Shown here in pieces: positions 35,859 through 44,766 of a DNA stretch of 64,000 bases. The stretch is taken from contig NZ_LVJH01000074.1 in NCBI RefSeq assembly GCF_001637205.1, positions 124,001 through 188,000 on the forward strand. Direction: 5' to 3'. The position numbers and the translations under genes were made by a program. This stretch comes from Paenibacillus glacialis. Its GTDB lineage: Bacteria; Bacillota; Bacilli; Paenibacillales; Paenibacillaceae. Every line of letters begins with the position of its first letter. Within the stretch, counting starts at the first letter, position 1. The notes under the pieces are model-generated. The model had not been told where the DNA came from, ran no database searches, and saw only the letters and a list, made by a program, of their open reading frames with translations.

Positions 35859-36659
35859 TTATATCCCAGAGCCTTCTGACTCGTAGTAGATTTGAAAATC
35901 ATATCTTAAATCCTTCATTAACTGCTTCTTATATTCATTAAAATACGATGACACCCTAATTTCCGGGATTCTTGGTCTTCCCAAACCAATATTCACAATG
36001 TTATGAACTTGCCCGTGATCATCAAACACCACAACTCGATCCGATAAATATATCGCCTCATCAATGCTGTGGGTAACCAAAATAACGGTCATTCCCGTCT
36101 CCTTCTGGATACGGAGCAATTCCTCTTGAAGGGATTCCCTCGTCTGTTCGTCCAAAGCACTGAACGGCTCATCCATCAGAAGAATACTTGGTTTAGTTAC
36201 CAATGTTCGAGCTATCGCTACTCGCTGCTTCATCCCGCCAGACAGGTCTGCAATGCTTTTATGCTCAAACCCAGTAAGTCCAACCATCTGAATGGCTTCC
36301 TTGCTACGCTCCACTCTTTCCTTTTTACTAATTCCAGCCATTCGTAATCCAAAAGCAACATTGTCCAGTACGCTGAGCCAAGGGAATAAAGCTAAATCCT
36401 GAAATACAAATCCCCGATCTGGTCCTGGCTTGCTCACCTGCCGGCCATTAATAACAATGTTTCCTTGCTTCGGTTGTATGTACCCGGCAATCACGTTGAG
36501 CAGAGAGCTTTTGCCGCAACCACTTTTACCGATAATACTGATAAATTCACCTTGATTAACCGTTAGATGTACATCGCTAATGATGCTTTTATTGTCCTCA
36601 TAAGATACATGGATATGGTTAATTTCTAACATGGAAGTTCCCGTGTGTGACAAGGTCAT
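35859..36659 (-). CDS. ABC transporter ATPase, SsuB/TauB family
   Basis: 266 residues from the ATG at 36659. Walker A GKSGCGKS (44-51), signature LSGGMKQ (139-145), Walker B ILLMDEP (159-165), and switch His in VTHSIDEA. It energises the SsuC-type permease downstream. The ATG at 36659 sits almost on top of its AGGGGAG site, so the start may be the ATG nine codons later, where LEINHIHVSYED begins in family style. First gene of the operon. Confidence 0.92.
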   Translation of the reverse strand: MTLSHTGTSMLEINHIHVSYEDNKSIISDVHLTVNQGEFISIIGKSGCGKSSLLNVIAGYIQPKQGNIVINGRQVSKPGPDRGFVFQDLALFPWLSVLDNVAFGLRMAGISKKERVERSKEAIQMVGLTGFEHKSIADLSGGMKQRVAIARTLVTKPSILLMDEPFSALDEQTRESLQEELLRIQKETGMTVILVTHSIDEAIYLSDRVVVFDDHGQVHNIVNIGLGRPRIPEIRVSSYFNEYKKQLMKDLRYDFQIYYESEGSGI

Positions 36660-36837
36660 CTCCCCTTTCTAATTACAACTATGCCGATATGAATTATTAT
36701 ATAAATTAGCACTAAATGGTTGTAAGCGTCAAGAAAAATATGTAAACATTATATAAATTCCTCTTATACCTCTAAATAACGACCTCAGGGAGGAAAGGTA
36801 TCCTGTTCGCCATTACCAAAAGTAAAAGTAACTAAAA

Positions 36838-36893
36838 AAGAAAAAAGGCGATTTCCCATTCAATTCTGAATGAAAGGTCGCCTTTATTTCTTA
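36838..36893 (-). terminator. Terminator of the alpha-glucan operon
   Basis: Minus strand AAAGGCGACC-TTTCATTCA ... TGAATGGGAAATCGCCTTT with a T-rich tail, directly after the debranching-enzyme gene. Confidence 0.75.
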
Positions 36894-36950
36894 TATTTCC
36901 AAAGAGACGGATACCCGTATCTTAAGGGGCATGTAGCCGTTTCTTCTTGT

Positions 36951-39176
36951 TTACAGCTTAATAACCGGATGATTCTCTAAACCCATTGGCGTCGCGAAAT
37001 CGACATCTGCTAGCCATTGATTATTGCGCTCATCTTGCTGGGCACGTGATGTAGATTTGGATACATGAATCTCCTTAACAACATTACGATTTGCATCCCG
37101 TAGCGTAAGCGTTAAGCTATCTTCTGTCTGGCATACGATTAATTCTGAATCAGATTCAACATCAATCTGTACAATCTCGAACGGTGATATGTCAATCACA
37201 GCTTGGATGGCAATGTCATTAAAGGTATAACGGTAAGTTCTTTCGGGTTCGCTTGCGTAGCTTGCTTCAATCTGTCCCTTTCCAACCTTCACATGATAAT
37301 CCAACACTTTTAACTCTTCAGGAATTCTAGGAGCTATCGTGAGTGTATGATTGATCAAATCTGGCCGGATGCCTAAAAAGTACTGGTACCACACACGTAA
37401 CTGCTCGGCATTGGACCAAGCTTGTAAATACGCTCCAGTAAGTTTTGCCCAGTCCTGACCTTCTTGAGGATATGCGTCCATATTCTCGCACAGTCCACCA
37501 ACGACACCTAGAGTCAAGGCTTGCCAGTTCATGTTCTTGAAAAGCTTATAGGCGGTATCGATTTGCCCAACTTCAATCATACGCTGCATGGCAATACCAT
37601 TCAGCCAGGTCCAAACCGTACCATTATGATAAGCTTCGTCTTTCGGGTAATGATGTGTTAAATGAAACGGATGGAAAAAAGGATGATTTCTGTCCAGAGA
37701 AGCTACACCCCATGGATATACTAGTTCTTCCCATGCCGTACGAGTCGCTTTACATTTAAAGTCAGGGTCTTCAAACATTTCAAAAGCAAATAATTGATTC
37801 GGTCGCAGAGAGAATTCCGGTTGGTCTTCTGCATTCAATCGATCTGCCAAATATGGATGACTTTGATCCCGGAAATCGATCTCAAAATTACTTTTCAATC
37901 TTTCGGCAATGCCGTTCCATTTAGCAACATTTACCGCATCATTCATATATTCAGCAAAGTATACACCCGCCCGTAGCTGATTATACCAAAGTGCTTGAAT
38001 GTCATTGGCACGGGTATCTCTTGGAGAGTAAGATTCCAGATTGGCATCCCGGGCATCCATCCATGTTTCATTATCTGCGTGCATAAGGTATCCCTTATCA
38101 TCAACCCAGTACTTAATGGAGCCCTCTATACTGTTTTGTACAGTAGAGTAAAGCTCTCCTATGATTGCAGTGTCTCCTGAATATTTAACATAATCCTGCA
38201 ATTGGATAATTAAGCGTGGTGTACCGTCGGTTGTGTGGTAGTCAATATTCTCAGGAGCAAGAATATTGGGCACTCTGCCGAAATATTTAGAATCTTCGTC
38301 CGTGTTCTGAAATTCTGCAAATGACAGCAAGATATTTCTGGCGGTCTCGAATTGTCCCGTAACTAACGTTGCTCCTGGAAGTGAAATGAATTGGTCCCGT
38401 CCCCAGTATTCATTAAACCAAGGTAACCCAGCATAAATACCATCACCCTGTTGTCGAGTCACCAATTGGTCCATGGTGATACTCATCCAATTCAATGCCA
38501 AGGTAAGCGTGTCATTATCACTTGTTATATATGCATTTTGGTGCAAGAAATCTTCCATACGCTTAAACCGTTCATTTTTCAGACTCATACTATTGTGTCT
38601 CGTATCATGAATCAAGGCTACTGCTTCATCTGTCGTCTTGCCCACAGCAATATAAAATCCACCAGCAGCAGAATCGGTATACAGGATTTGATGTTCAAGC
38701 TGCAATGGCTGGCTGTTTTTTGAACTTACAGCAATGATCCAATCTCCCCCCATGGAGCGAAAGAAGGCGATATCATCTTGTTGGTTCAAATATTCAACAT
38801 TTTCTCCCTTTAAGGAAATTCCGATGGCTTGTTCTGCACCGGCAAGATTAATTTCTATTATATTCTTATAATCAAACATCCAAAGCTCTTCCGTTAGACC
38901 TTTATGCGTACGAATCATCTTATAAGGGTATACCCAGACTTCAGAATTTCGATTATCCAGCATAGTATCGCCTGTAAATAGCGTGTACCCACCAAAAATT
39001 CTATTCTTAGCAATATTCATTCCCTCAAAGAAAGCATGTTCCACATGATTGGTCTCATGAGATTGCGTAAAGTAATAGGCTGCCTCCTTATTCGTGAAAG
39101 AGACTGCGCGATTAGCTTCGATGGGTACGAATATTTTCATTTCATTCAATATAGATGTATTTGGTTGATTATTCAT
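36951..39176 (-). CDS. Glycogen debranching-type amylo-alpha-1,6-glucosidase (GDE family)
   Basis: 741 residues, no signal peptide. The N-terminal beta domain resembles GDE_N, and the (alpha/alpha)6-barrel catalytic region (about 230-640) resembles GDE_C. Conserved acids appear in FNEYWGRDQFISLPGA, ADNETWMDARD and the conserved aromatic stretches AYHNGTVWTWLNG and GGLCENMDAYPQEGQDW. It probably removes alpha-1,6 branches or isomalto-units from imported glucans in the cytoplasm. AGGAGG precedes the ATG. It is the last gene of the operon with the GH13 enzyme, 25 bases away. Confidence 0.85.
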   Translation of the reverse strand: MNNQPNTSILNEMKIFVPIEANRAVSFTNKEAAYYFTQSHETNHVEHAFFEGMNIAKNRIFGGYTLFTGDTMLDNRNSEVWVYPYKMIRTHKGLTEELWMFDYKNIIEINLAGAEQAIGISLKGENVEYLNQQDDIAFFRSMGGDWIIAVSSKNSQPLQLEHQILYTDSAAGGFYIAVGKTTDEAVALIHDTRHNSMSLKNERFKRMEDFLHQNAYITSDNDTLTLALNWMSITMDQLVTRQQGDGIYAGLPWFNEYWGRDQFISLPGATLVTGQFETARNILLSFAEFQNTDEDSKYFGRVPNILAPENIDYHTTDGTPRLIIQLQDYVKYSGDTAIIGELYSTVQNSIEGSIKYWVDDKGYLMHADNETWMDARDANLESYSPRDTRANDIQALWYNQLRAGVYFAEYMNDAVNVAKWNGIAERLKSNFEIDFRDQSHPYLADRLNAEDQPEFSLRPNQLFAFEMFEDPDFKCKATRTAWEELVYPWGVASLDRNHPFFHPFHLTHHYPKDEAYHNGTVWTWLNGIAMQRMIEVGQIDTAYKLFKNMNWQALTLGVVGGLCENMDAYPQEGQDWAKLTGAYLQAWSNAEQLRVWYQYFLGIRPDLINHTLTIAPRIPEELKVLDYHVKVGKGQIEASYASEPERTYRYTFNDIAIQAVIDISPFEIVQIDVESDSELIVCQTEDSLTLTLRDANRNVVKEIHVSKSTSRAQQDERNNQWLADVDFATPMGLENHPVIKL

Positions 39177-39201
39177 TCGTATTAACCTCCTAGTTAAAAT
39201 G

Positions 39202-40869
39202 CTATGCTTCTATTTGATATACTCTTGCTTCATAAGGACGCAGGGACAATCTATTCTCACAATCCGCATAGTTAGCAAGACATAACGTAACAGCGGATAG
39301 ATTACAATCATTCTCATTGAGTTCCACTACATTGTCAGATAAGTTCGTGATGATCAGCACCTGTTCATCGTTTAATGTACGCGTATAGGCATATACTGTT
39401 GGATGATCCGGTAACAGAAGATCATAGATACCATATGTGAGAATATCATTCTCTTTTTTCATCTTGATCATCTTCTTATAGAAATTAAGAACGGAACCTT
39501 CGTCTTGAAGCTGATCGCGAACATTAATATGTTTATAGTTTTCATTTACACCAATCCAAGGTTTACCTGTCGTAAAACCTGCGTTTTCTTCCGAAGACCA
39601 CTGCATAGGCGTTCTTGAATTATCTCGGCTTGAGGCCCAAATGATCTTCATAATTTCTTCATGAGGAATACCTTCTTCTCTCTTCAACCGATACATATTC
39701 CGATCAGCTACATCATCGTATGCTTCAATCGTTTGGAATTGAACGTTCGTCATCCCAAGTTCCTGTCCTTGATAAATAAAAGGAGTGCCTTGCATAAAGA
39801 AATACATGGTTGCGAGAGCCGTCGCACTTTCATACCAATACTCATCGTCATTACCCCATACGGAGACTCTTCTGGCTTGGTCATGATTCTCAATAAACAA
39901 AGCATTCCAACCGATGCCTTCAAGCGATTTCTGCCACTTCGTTAATGTTCTTTTCAAACCTACAACATCTAGGTTTCTGCCTTCACTTGTATGGTTCCAT
40001 AACCCCATGTGCTCGAATTGGAATACCATATTGAACTTGCCTTTATCCTCACAGATCCAATCGATCAAGTCTTCGGGATCATCCGTACTCACGCCATTGG
40101 CTTCCCCAACCGTCATAACATCGTATTTAGAAAATGTTTCTTCTTTTAATTCTTGTAAATATCGTTGTATCCCCTTCACGTTCATATGTTTCTCATAGGA
40201 GGCTACATATTCCAGACCTTCTGGATTATTAATATCCAGCAAACCCTCTTCTTTATGAATGTGGCTGATGGCATCCACACGGAAGCCATCAATCCCCTTA
40301 TCTAGCCACCAATTAATCATTTGGTAAATCGATTGACGAACCTCTTGATTAGTCCAGTTCAGATCAGGCTGTTTCTCAGAAAAAATATGAAGATAATATT
40401 GATCTGTCACATCATCATGTTTCCAAGCAGAACCGCTGAAAATACTTTCCCAATTGTTCGGTTCCTCACCTTTTTTTCCATCTCTCCAAATATACCAATC
40501 CCGCTTCGGATTTCCCTTCGAAGATCGTGATTCAACAAACCATGGATGCTCATCGCTCGTATGATTGATAACGAGGTCAATAATTAACTTCATGTCTCTC
40601 TTATGGACTTCCTCCAACAAGAGATCGAAATCTTTCATCGTACCGAACTCATCCATGATGTCTTGATAATCACTAATATCATATCCATTATCATCATTGG
40701 GGGATTTATACATCGGACAGATCCAAATGACGTCAATTCCAAGATCCTTAATATAATCTAGCTTGGATATCATCCCTTGAATATCGCCGATTCCATCTCC
40801 ATTCGAATCCATAAAGCTTCTAGGATACACTTGATAACCTATTGCTTCTTTCCACCATGTCTTTTTCAT
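39202..40869 (-). CDS. Alpha-glucosidase, GH13 subfamily 31 type
   Basis: 555 residues, standard for the oligo-1,6-glucosidase/alpha-glucosidase group, no signal peptide. N-terminal WWKEAIGYQVYPRSFMDSNGDGIGD; catalytic nucleophile Asp199 (DGFRVDA), acid/base Glu256 (VGEANG) and Asp330 (IENHDQAR). The residue after the nucleophile is Ala200; family members with Val there tend to prefer alpha-1,6 bonds, so Ala hints at alpha-1,4 preference. It hydrolyses imported malto- or isomalto-oligosaccharides to glucose. Confidence 0.93.
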   Translation of the reverse strand: MKKTWWKEAIGYQVYPRSFMDSNGDGIGDIQGMISKLDYIKDLGIDVIWICPMYKSPNDDNGYDISDYQDIMDEFGTMKDFDLLLEEVHKRDMKLIIDLVINHTSDEHPWFVESRSSKGNPKRDWYIWRDGKKGEEPNNWESIFSGSAWKHDDVTDQYYLHIFSEKQPDLNWTNQEVRQSIYQMINWWLDKGIDGFRVDAISHIHKEEGLLDINNPEGLEYVASYEKHMNVKGIQRYLQELKEETFSKYDVMTVGEANGVSTDDPEDLIDWICEDKGKFNMVFQFEHMGLWNHTSEGRNLDVVGLKRTLTKWQKSLEGIGWNALFIENHDQARRVSVWGNDDEYWYESATALATMYFFMQGTPFIYQGQELGMTNVQFQTIEAYDDVADRNMYRLKREEGIPHEEIMKIIWASSRDNSRTPMQWSSEENAGFTTGKPWIGVNENYKHINVRDQLQDEGSVLNFYKKMIKMKKENDILTYGIYDLLLPDHPTVYAYTRTLNDEQVLIITNLSDNVVELNENDCNLSAVTLCLANYADCENRLSLRPYEARVYQIEA

Positions 40870-40950
40870 TGTCTCTCTCTCAAACCTTTCTCATCTGCGA
40901 TTATATCTGCTTAACTTTTATGTTCATTAATGATTCATTTTAAATACTAA

Positions 40951-40974
40951 GCCGCTATGAACTTTCATAGCGGC
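40951..40974 (-). terminator. Hairpin between permease and GH13 genes
   Basis: GCCGCTATGAA CT TTCATAGCGGC, a perfect 11-bp stem inside the operon, followed on the minus strand by TTAGTATTT. Likely an attenuator or mRNA-stability element that lowers expression of the downstream enzymes. Confidence 0.55.
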
Positions 40975-41009
40975 CGCATATAAACATCTTATATTTATTA
41001 GATACTAGC

Positions 41010-41888
41010 CTATTCCTTAACAGATCCAACTACGATCCCTGATACGAAATACTTCTGCATAAAAGGATAAATAATAAGTAGCGGCAATGTAGAAACCACA
41101 ATTTTGGCTGCGTTCAAAGTCTTATCAGAAACTTTTGCTAATTCCATCAGTTTTTGCGGATCCGTTATGTTCTGAACTTCCACGCTAAGTTGCTGGATAT
41201 AAGTTTGCAAAGGATAATTCGAAGCTTTATTAATATACACTAAAGCACCAAAATAATCATTCCAATGAGCAACGATAGTAAACAACATAACCGTGGCCAG
41301 CGTAGGCATTACCACTGGAAGATAAATACGCACTAAGATTCTCCACTGCGTAGCTCCATCTATTGTTGCAGCTTCTTCCAATGACTTCGGCACGGCACGG
41401 AATGCATTCATAAGCAAAATTACATTACCAATAGGTACTGCCCCAGGTAAGATCAACGCCCAAATGGAGTCCAAAAGATGAAGCTCTTTGACTACCATAA
41501 AGGTTGGGATCAGACCACCCGAGAATAACATGGCGAAAATAACGAGATTCATGTAAACTTTCTGTCCACGAAATTGTCTTGAACTTTTAGATAACGGATA
41601 TGCGGTAAGAATCATTAGTCCCATATTGACAATCAGACCAAAGAAAACCCGTTCTACCGAAATCATAAAAGAACGCCAAAACTGGGTATCCGACAACAGT
41701 TTTTCATACGAGCTGAATGTCGGATTGACTGGAAAAATACTTACAATGTTTGCGGAAGCCGCCGCGTTGTCACTGAAGGATATAGCTACTAGGTTGACTA
41801 AAGGAATAAGACAGGACAAGGTAAAGGCGAGCAGCAATGTCCAAATTATACAATCGGCAATGCGACTCTTAACTTTTTCAGCAGTAAT
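41010..41888 (-). CDS. Carbohydrate ABC transporter permease (YtcP/LplC type), apparent ATT start
   Basis: 292 residues if translation begins at the ATT at 41888; the first conventional start in frame is a TTG at 41837 (275 residues), which removes the family N-terminus and has no ribosome site. The ATT lies eight bases after AAAGGAGG and 18 bases after the upstream permease stop, and adds TAEKVKSRIADCIIWT ahead of the first membrane segment, as expected for the family. EAA loop SLEEAATIDGATQWRILVRIYLP; C-terminus MQKYFVSGIVVGSVKE. It forms the alpha-glucan importer with the LplB-type permease. Confidence 0.85.
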   Translation of the reverse strand: MTAEKVKSRIADCIIWTLLLAFTLSCLIPLVNLVAISFSDNAAASANIVSIFPVNPTFSSYEKLLSDTQFWRSFMISVERVFFGLIVNMGLMILTAYPLSKSSRQFRGQKVYMNLVIFAMLFSGGLIPTFMVVKELHLLDSIWALILPGAVPIGNVILLMNAFRAVPKSLEEAATIDGATQWRILVRIYLPVVMPTLATVMLFTIVAHWNDYFGALVYINKASNYPLQTYIQQLSVEVQNITDPQKLMELAKVSDKTLNAAKIVVSTLPLLIIYPFMQKYFVSGIVVGSVKE

Positions 41889-41905
41889 GAGAGCCTCCTC
41901 CTTTT

Positions 41906-42796
41906 TCAGAAAATACGATAATCTGTAAGTTTTTTAGCCAATTTGTTGGCGGAAAGAATTAATATAATACCGACTATCGAACGTAGTAGACCGACTGCCG
42001 TACCCAAGCTATATTGTCTCTCCACGAGTCCCACCCGATAAACATAGGTGTCAATGATATCGGCTGTTTCGTACACAAGCGGATTATACAGATTGAAAAT
42101 TTGGTCAAAGCCGGCATTCAATACGTTAGGTAAGTTTAAAGTCGTAACTAGTAAAATCGTAGGCATTAAACCGGGTAGCGTGATATACCACAGCTGTTTA
42201 AATCGATTAGCTCCATCAATGGAAGCCGCCTCGTATTGCCCTGGGTCGATAGATGTTAGAGACGCCAGATATATGATTGAACCATATCCGAAGCCCTTCC
42301 ATACATCCGTAAATACTAGCATAGATCTAAACCAGTCATTGCTAGCCATAAATAAGACCGGATCGATACCAAACCATCCTAATACTGCATTTACCGGACC
42401 TTCGTATGAGAATATATTCATCACGACGGTAGCCAATATAGCCCATGACAAGAAATTCGGCAGATAAACAACCGTCTGCATGAATTTCTTAGCGGAACGA
42501 ACACGAATCTCATTTAATAGTAAAGCGAAAGAAATGGATACAATTGTGCCTACAATTATTTTCCATACAGCGATGACGATTGTATTAGAAAAAATTTGTT
42601 TACTGTCTGGAATTTGAAGCATAAACTTAAAATTATCAAGCCCCACCCATGACGAACCACTGATTCCTTTAGCGGGAATATAGTTTTGAAATGCCATCAC
42701 AATACCAAACATCGGTATAAATGAGAAAATAATTAGGAATATCATTCCTGGTGCTAACATGAGGTGGAACGCTGTCTGATCTTTTTTATTTTTCAT
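41906..42796 (-). CDS. Carbohydrate ABC transporter permease (LplB type), alpha-glucan island
   Basis: 296 residues, six membrane segments, EAA loop GQYEAASIDGANRFKQLWYITLP and an LplB-style C-terminus (ANKLAKKLTDYRIF). It lies between the binding lipoprotein (21 bases upstream) and the YtcP-type permease. The ribosome site (AAGAG) is weak compared with its neighbours. Confidence 0.92.
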   Translation of the reverse strand: MKNKKDQTAFHLMLAPGMIFLIIFSFIPMFGIVMAFQNYIPAKGISGSSWVGLDNFKFMLQIPDSKQIFSNTIVIAVWKIIVGTIVSISFALLLNEIRVRSAKKFMQTVVYLPNFLSWAILATVVMNIFSYEGPVNAVLGWFGIDPVLFMASNDWFRSMLVFTDVWKGFGYGSIIYLASLTSIDPGQYEAASIDGANRFKQLWYITLPGLMPTILLVTTLNLPNVLNAGFDQIFNLYNPLVYETADIIDTYVYRVGLVERQYSLGTAVGLLRSIVGIILILSANKLAKKLTDYRIF

Positions 42797-42817
42797 TTAG
42801 GATCAACTCTTTCAACG

Positions 42818-44530
42818 TCATTTGGATGTAATTGCTTCATTGACTTCCTTCGTGATGACTTCTCCGCCCGTTTTGTTCCAGCTAACCACAAATTGATCGA
42901 ATGCGTCAGGAGTCTGATCTCCAGTAATGATCTTCAAATACATTTCAAGCTCCATTTTTGATAATGTTGGCCATTTCAATGGCATGGAACGCGTACTTCC
43001 GAAGAATACCGGACTTACTTCCTTGATGTTTGATTCTTTAACCATATTAGCCGTCGTAATACTGGACTCATAACCTGCCCATGCGTTTGAATCCGGTTTT
43101 GCTCCACTTTTCTCATCATCAAGGAATTTCTTGTATGAGTTATAAGCGCTAATATCATTATTGCTCACTAATTTACTTGGATCTCCAGTTGCTAATGCTT
43201 CTTTCATAATGTCGACATTACGGTAAAAGGCATCATAATAATCAACGTTAATTGTGATTGGATATCCTCCAACGGTAAGTGAACTATAGTCTGCAAATTG
43301 TTTTAATGCTTTTTCATCTTTTTCTTGATATCTCTGATAGTCAAATTGAAGACTAATCATTTTGGTTGCTAGTTCAGGATGTTCGAAGCCTTTACGAACA
43401 ACAAGATAACTGCTTGAAGGATTGCCTGTGAACATCGTAACCGATCCATCCTCCGATTGTGGTGCTACATAAGGAACCCACTTCGCATCCGGATTTAGTT
43501 TAAGAGAGTCCGCTACAGTCCAACTTCCCCACCAGTTATCTAGGAACGCTCCACTTTTCCCACTAGTAAGTAGTGCTTTGCGATCATCACCTGTACGTAC
43601 AGCTAACTGACGATCGATCAAACCTTTCTTATACATATCAGCAATCTTTCTAAGCGCAGGTTTCATTTCCGGTTGAACCGATCCGTATACGGCTTGTCCG
43701 CTTCCGTTATCAATCCATTGTTTCGGGTACGCGCCATACAACGAGAAGATGTTATTCAATGAATATTGACCTCCAGATACTCCGGCAACGTTCTCATTAT
43801 CAACAACAAGACCAACCGTTTTTCCAGCTCCGTTTCCACCTGGGTCTTTTTCTACGAACTGCGTAAGGATATGTTCGATATCCTGCATAGATTTAGGATC
43901 TTCAAGTCCTAATTTGTCCATCCAGTCTTTACGCAACCACAGGATACCAGGACCACGAGAGATTTCAGTCGTAGGAATCGCCATTAACTTGCCGTCAAAT
44001 GTTGCATTTTCTAAAACACGCCCACCGTAAGAATCATAAATTTCCTTGATTCTATCACTGGCTGTATTCTTATAGGCATCCGTAAGATCGGCAATGAGAT
44101 CGTTTTCATAAAGCTGTTGTAATGTCGCATAATCAGGAACAACCATAAGATCCGGAATTTCGCCACTTACGATGGCCATAGAAACCTTTTGGCTATAGTC
44201 TGTTCCATCATTCGCTTCGAATTTTGGTGAATTTTGGATGTTTAGCTTGTCCTTGAAATATCTTGTCCATACATTGTTTGTAGCATTGTCACCTTCATAT
44301 GGTGATCCATCAAGTAGTGTAAAGTTAGTCGCCGTCTGTCCTACTGTATAGTTAACGGTTTCAGGAAATGCGCCAAAAGGGGTCGTTTTTGCTTCTACCC
44401 ATGCTGGATCCTTCGCATTTGTACCTGCAGAATCATTATTTGCATTGTTAGTACTCGAACAACCGACAACGGTTACAGCTAATACTGTTGCTAATAAAAT
44501 CGTAAATGTACGTTTTGTTTTTAATAACAT
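42818..44530 (-). CDS. Sugar ABC transporter substrate-binding lipoprotein, alpha-glucan island
   Basis: 570 residues. Lipobox VVGC (Cys24), then a Ser/Asn-rich linker and a large family 1 binding protein of the LipO/YtcQ kind (EIPDLMVVPDYATLQQLYEN and KDWMDKLGLEDPKSMQDIEHILTQFVEKDP). GGAGG lies before the ATG. First gene of the leftward importer/enzyme operon, divergent from its own response regulator/kinase pair. Neighbouring GH13 and debranching enzymes suggest a malto- or isomalto-oligosaccharide ligand. Confidence 0.92.
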   Translation of the reverse strand: MLLKTKRTFTILLATVLAVTVVGCSSTNNANNDSAGTNAKDPAWVEAKTTPFGAFPETVNYTVGQTATNFTLLDGSPYEGDNATNNVWTRYFKDKLNIQNSPKFEANDGTDYSQKVSMAIVSGEIPDLMVVPDYATLQQLYENDLIADLTDAYKNTASDRIKEIYDSYGGRVLENATFDGKLMAIPTTEISRGPGILWLRKDWMDKLGLEDPKSMQDIEHILTQFVEKDPGGNGAGKTVGLVVDNENVAGVSGGQYSLNNIFSLYGAYPKQWIDNGSGQAVYGSVQPEMKPALRKIADMYKKGLIDRQLAVRTGDDRKALLTSGKSGAFLDNWWGSWTVADSLKLNPDAKWVPYVAPQSEDGSVTMFTGNPSSSYLVVRKGFEHPELATKMISLQFDYQRYQEKDEKALKQFADYSSLTVGGYPITINVDYYDAFYRNVDIMKEALATGDPSKLVSNNDISAYNSYKKFLDDEKSGAKPDSNAWAGYESSITTANMVKESNIKEVSPVFFGSTRSMPLKWPTLSKMELEMYLKIITGDQTPDAFDQFVVSWNKTGGEVITKEVNEAITSK

Positions 44531-44652
44531 AATAAGAACCTCCCAATAGTAACCATCTGGATGTAATAGATAGCAATCTTAAAGCGCCGGCTAGCTTTTA
44601 AAGCTAAATGTAGTTTACTTCTTTATTTTAAGATTGTTCTCATCGATCGTAT

Positions 44653-44669
44653 ACACAAATTAATTGTGT
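44653..44669. promoter_or_regulatory. Imperfect palindrome in the divergent promoter region
   Basis: ACACAAATTAATTGTGT, an almost perfect inverted repeat between the binding-protein gene and its YesN-type regulator. It is a candidate binding site for that regulator or another repressor. Confidence 0.35.
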
Positions 44670-44766
44670 TTTATACCAAAAAATACTCGCTTTTAGCAAG
44701 TGAAATTGCTCGTTCTGTAAGTGATATAATAGAATATGACTATTACAGGGTGGAAGGTGGACACAC

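Noticed and set aside
42048..42467. 139-codon rightward frame inside the LplB-type permease
   Set aside because: Shadow of a membrane-protein gene; hydrophobic codons read backwards keep frames open.
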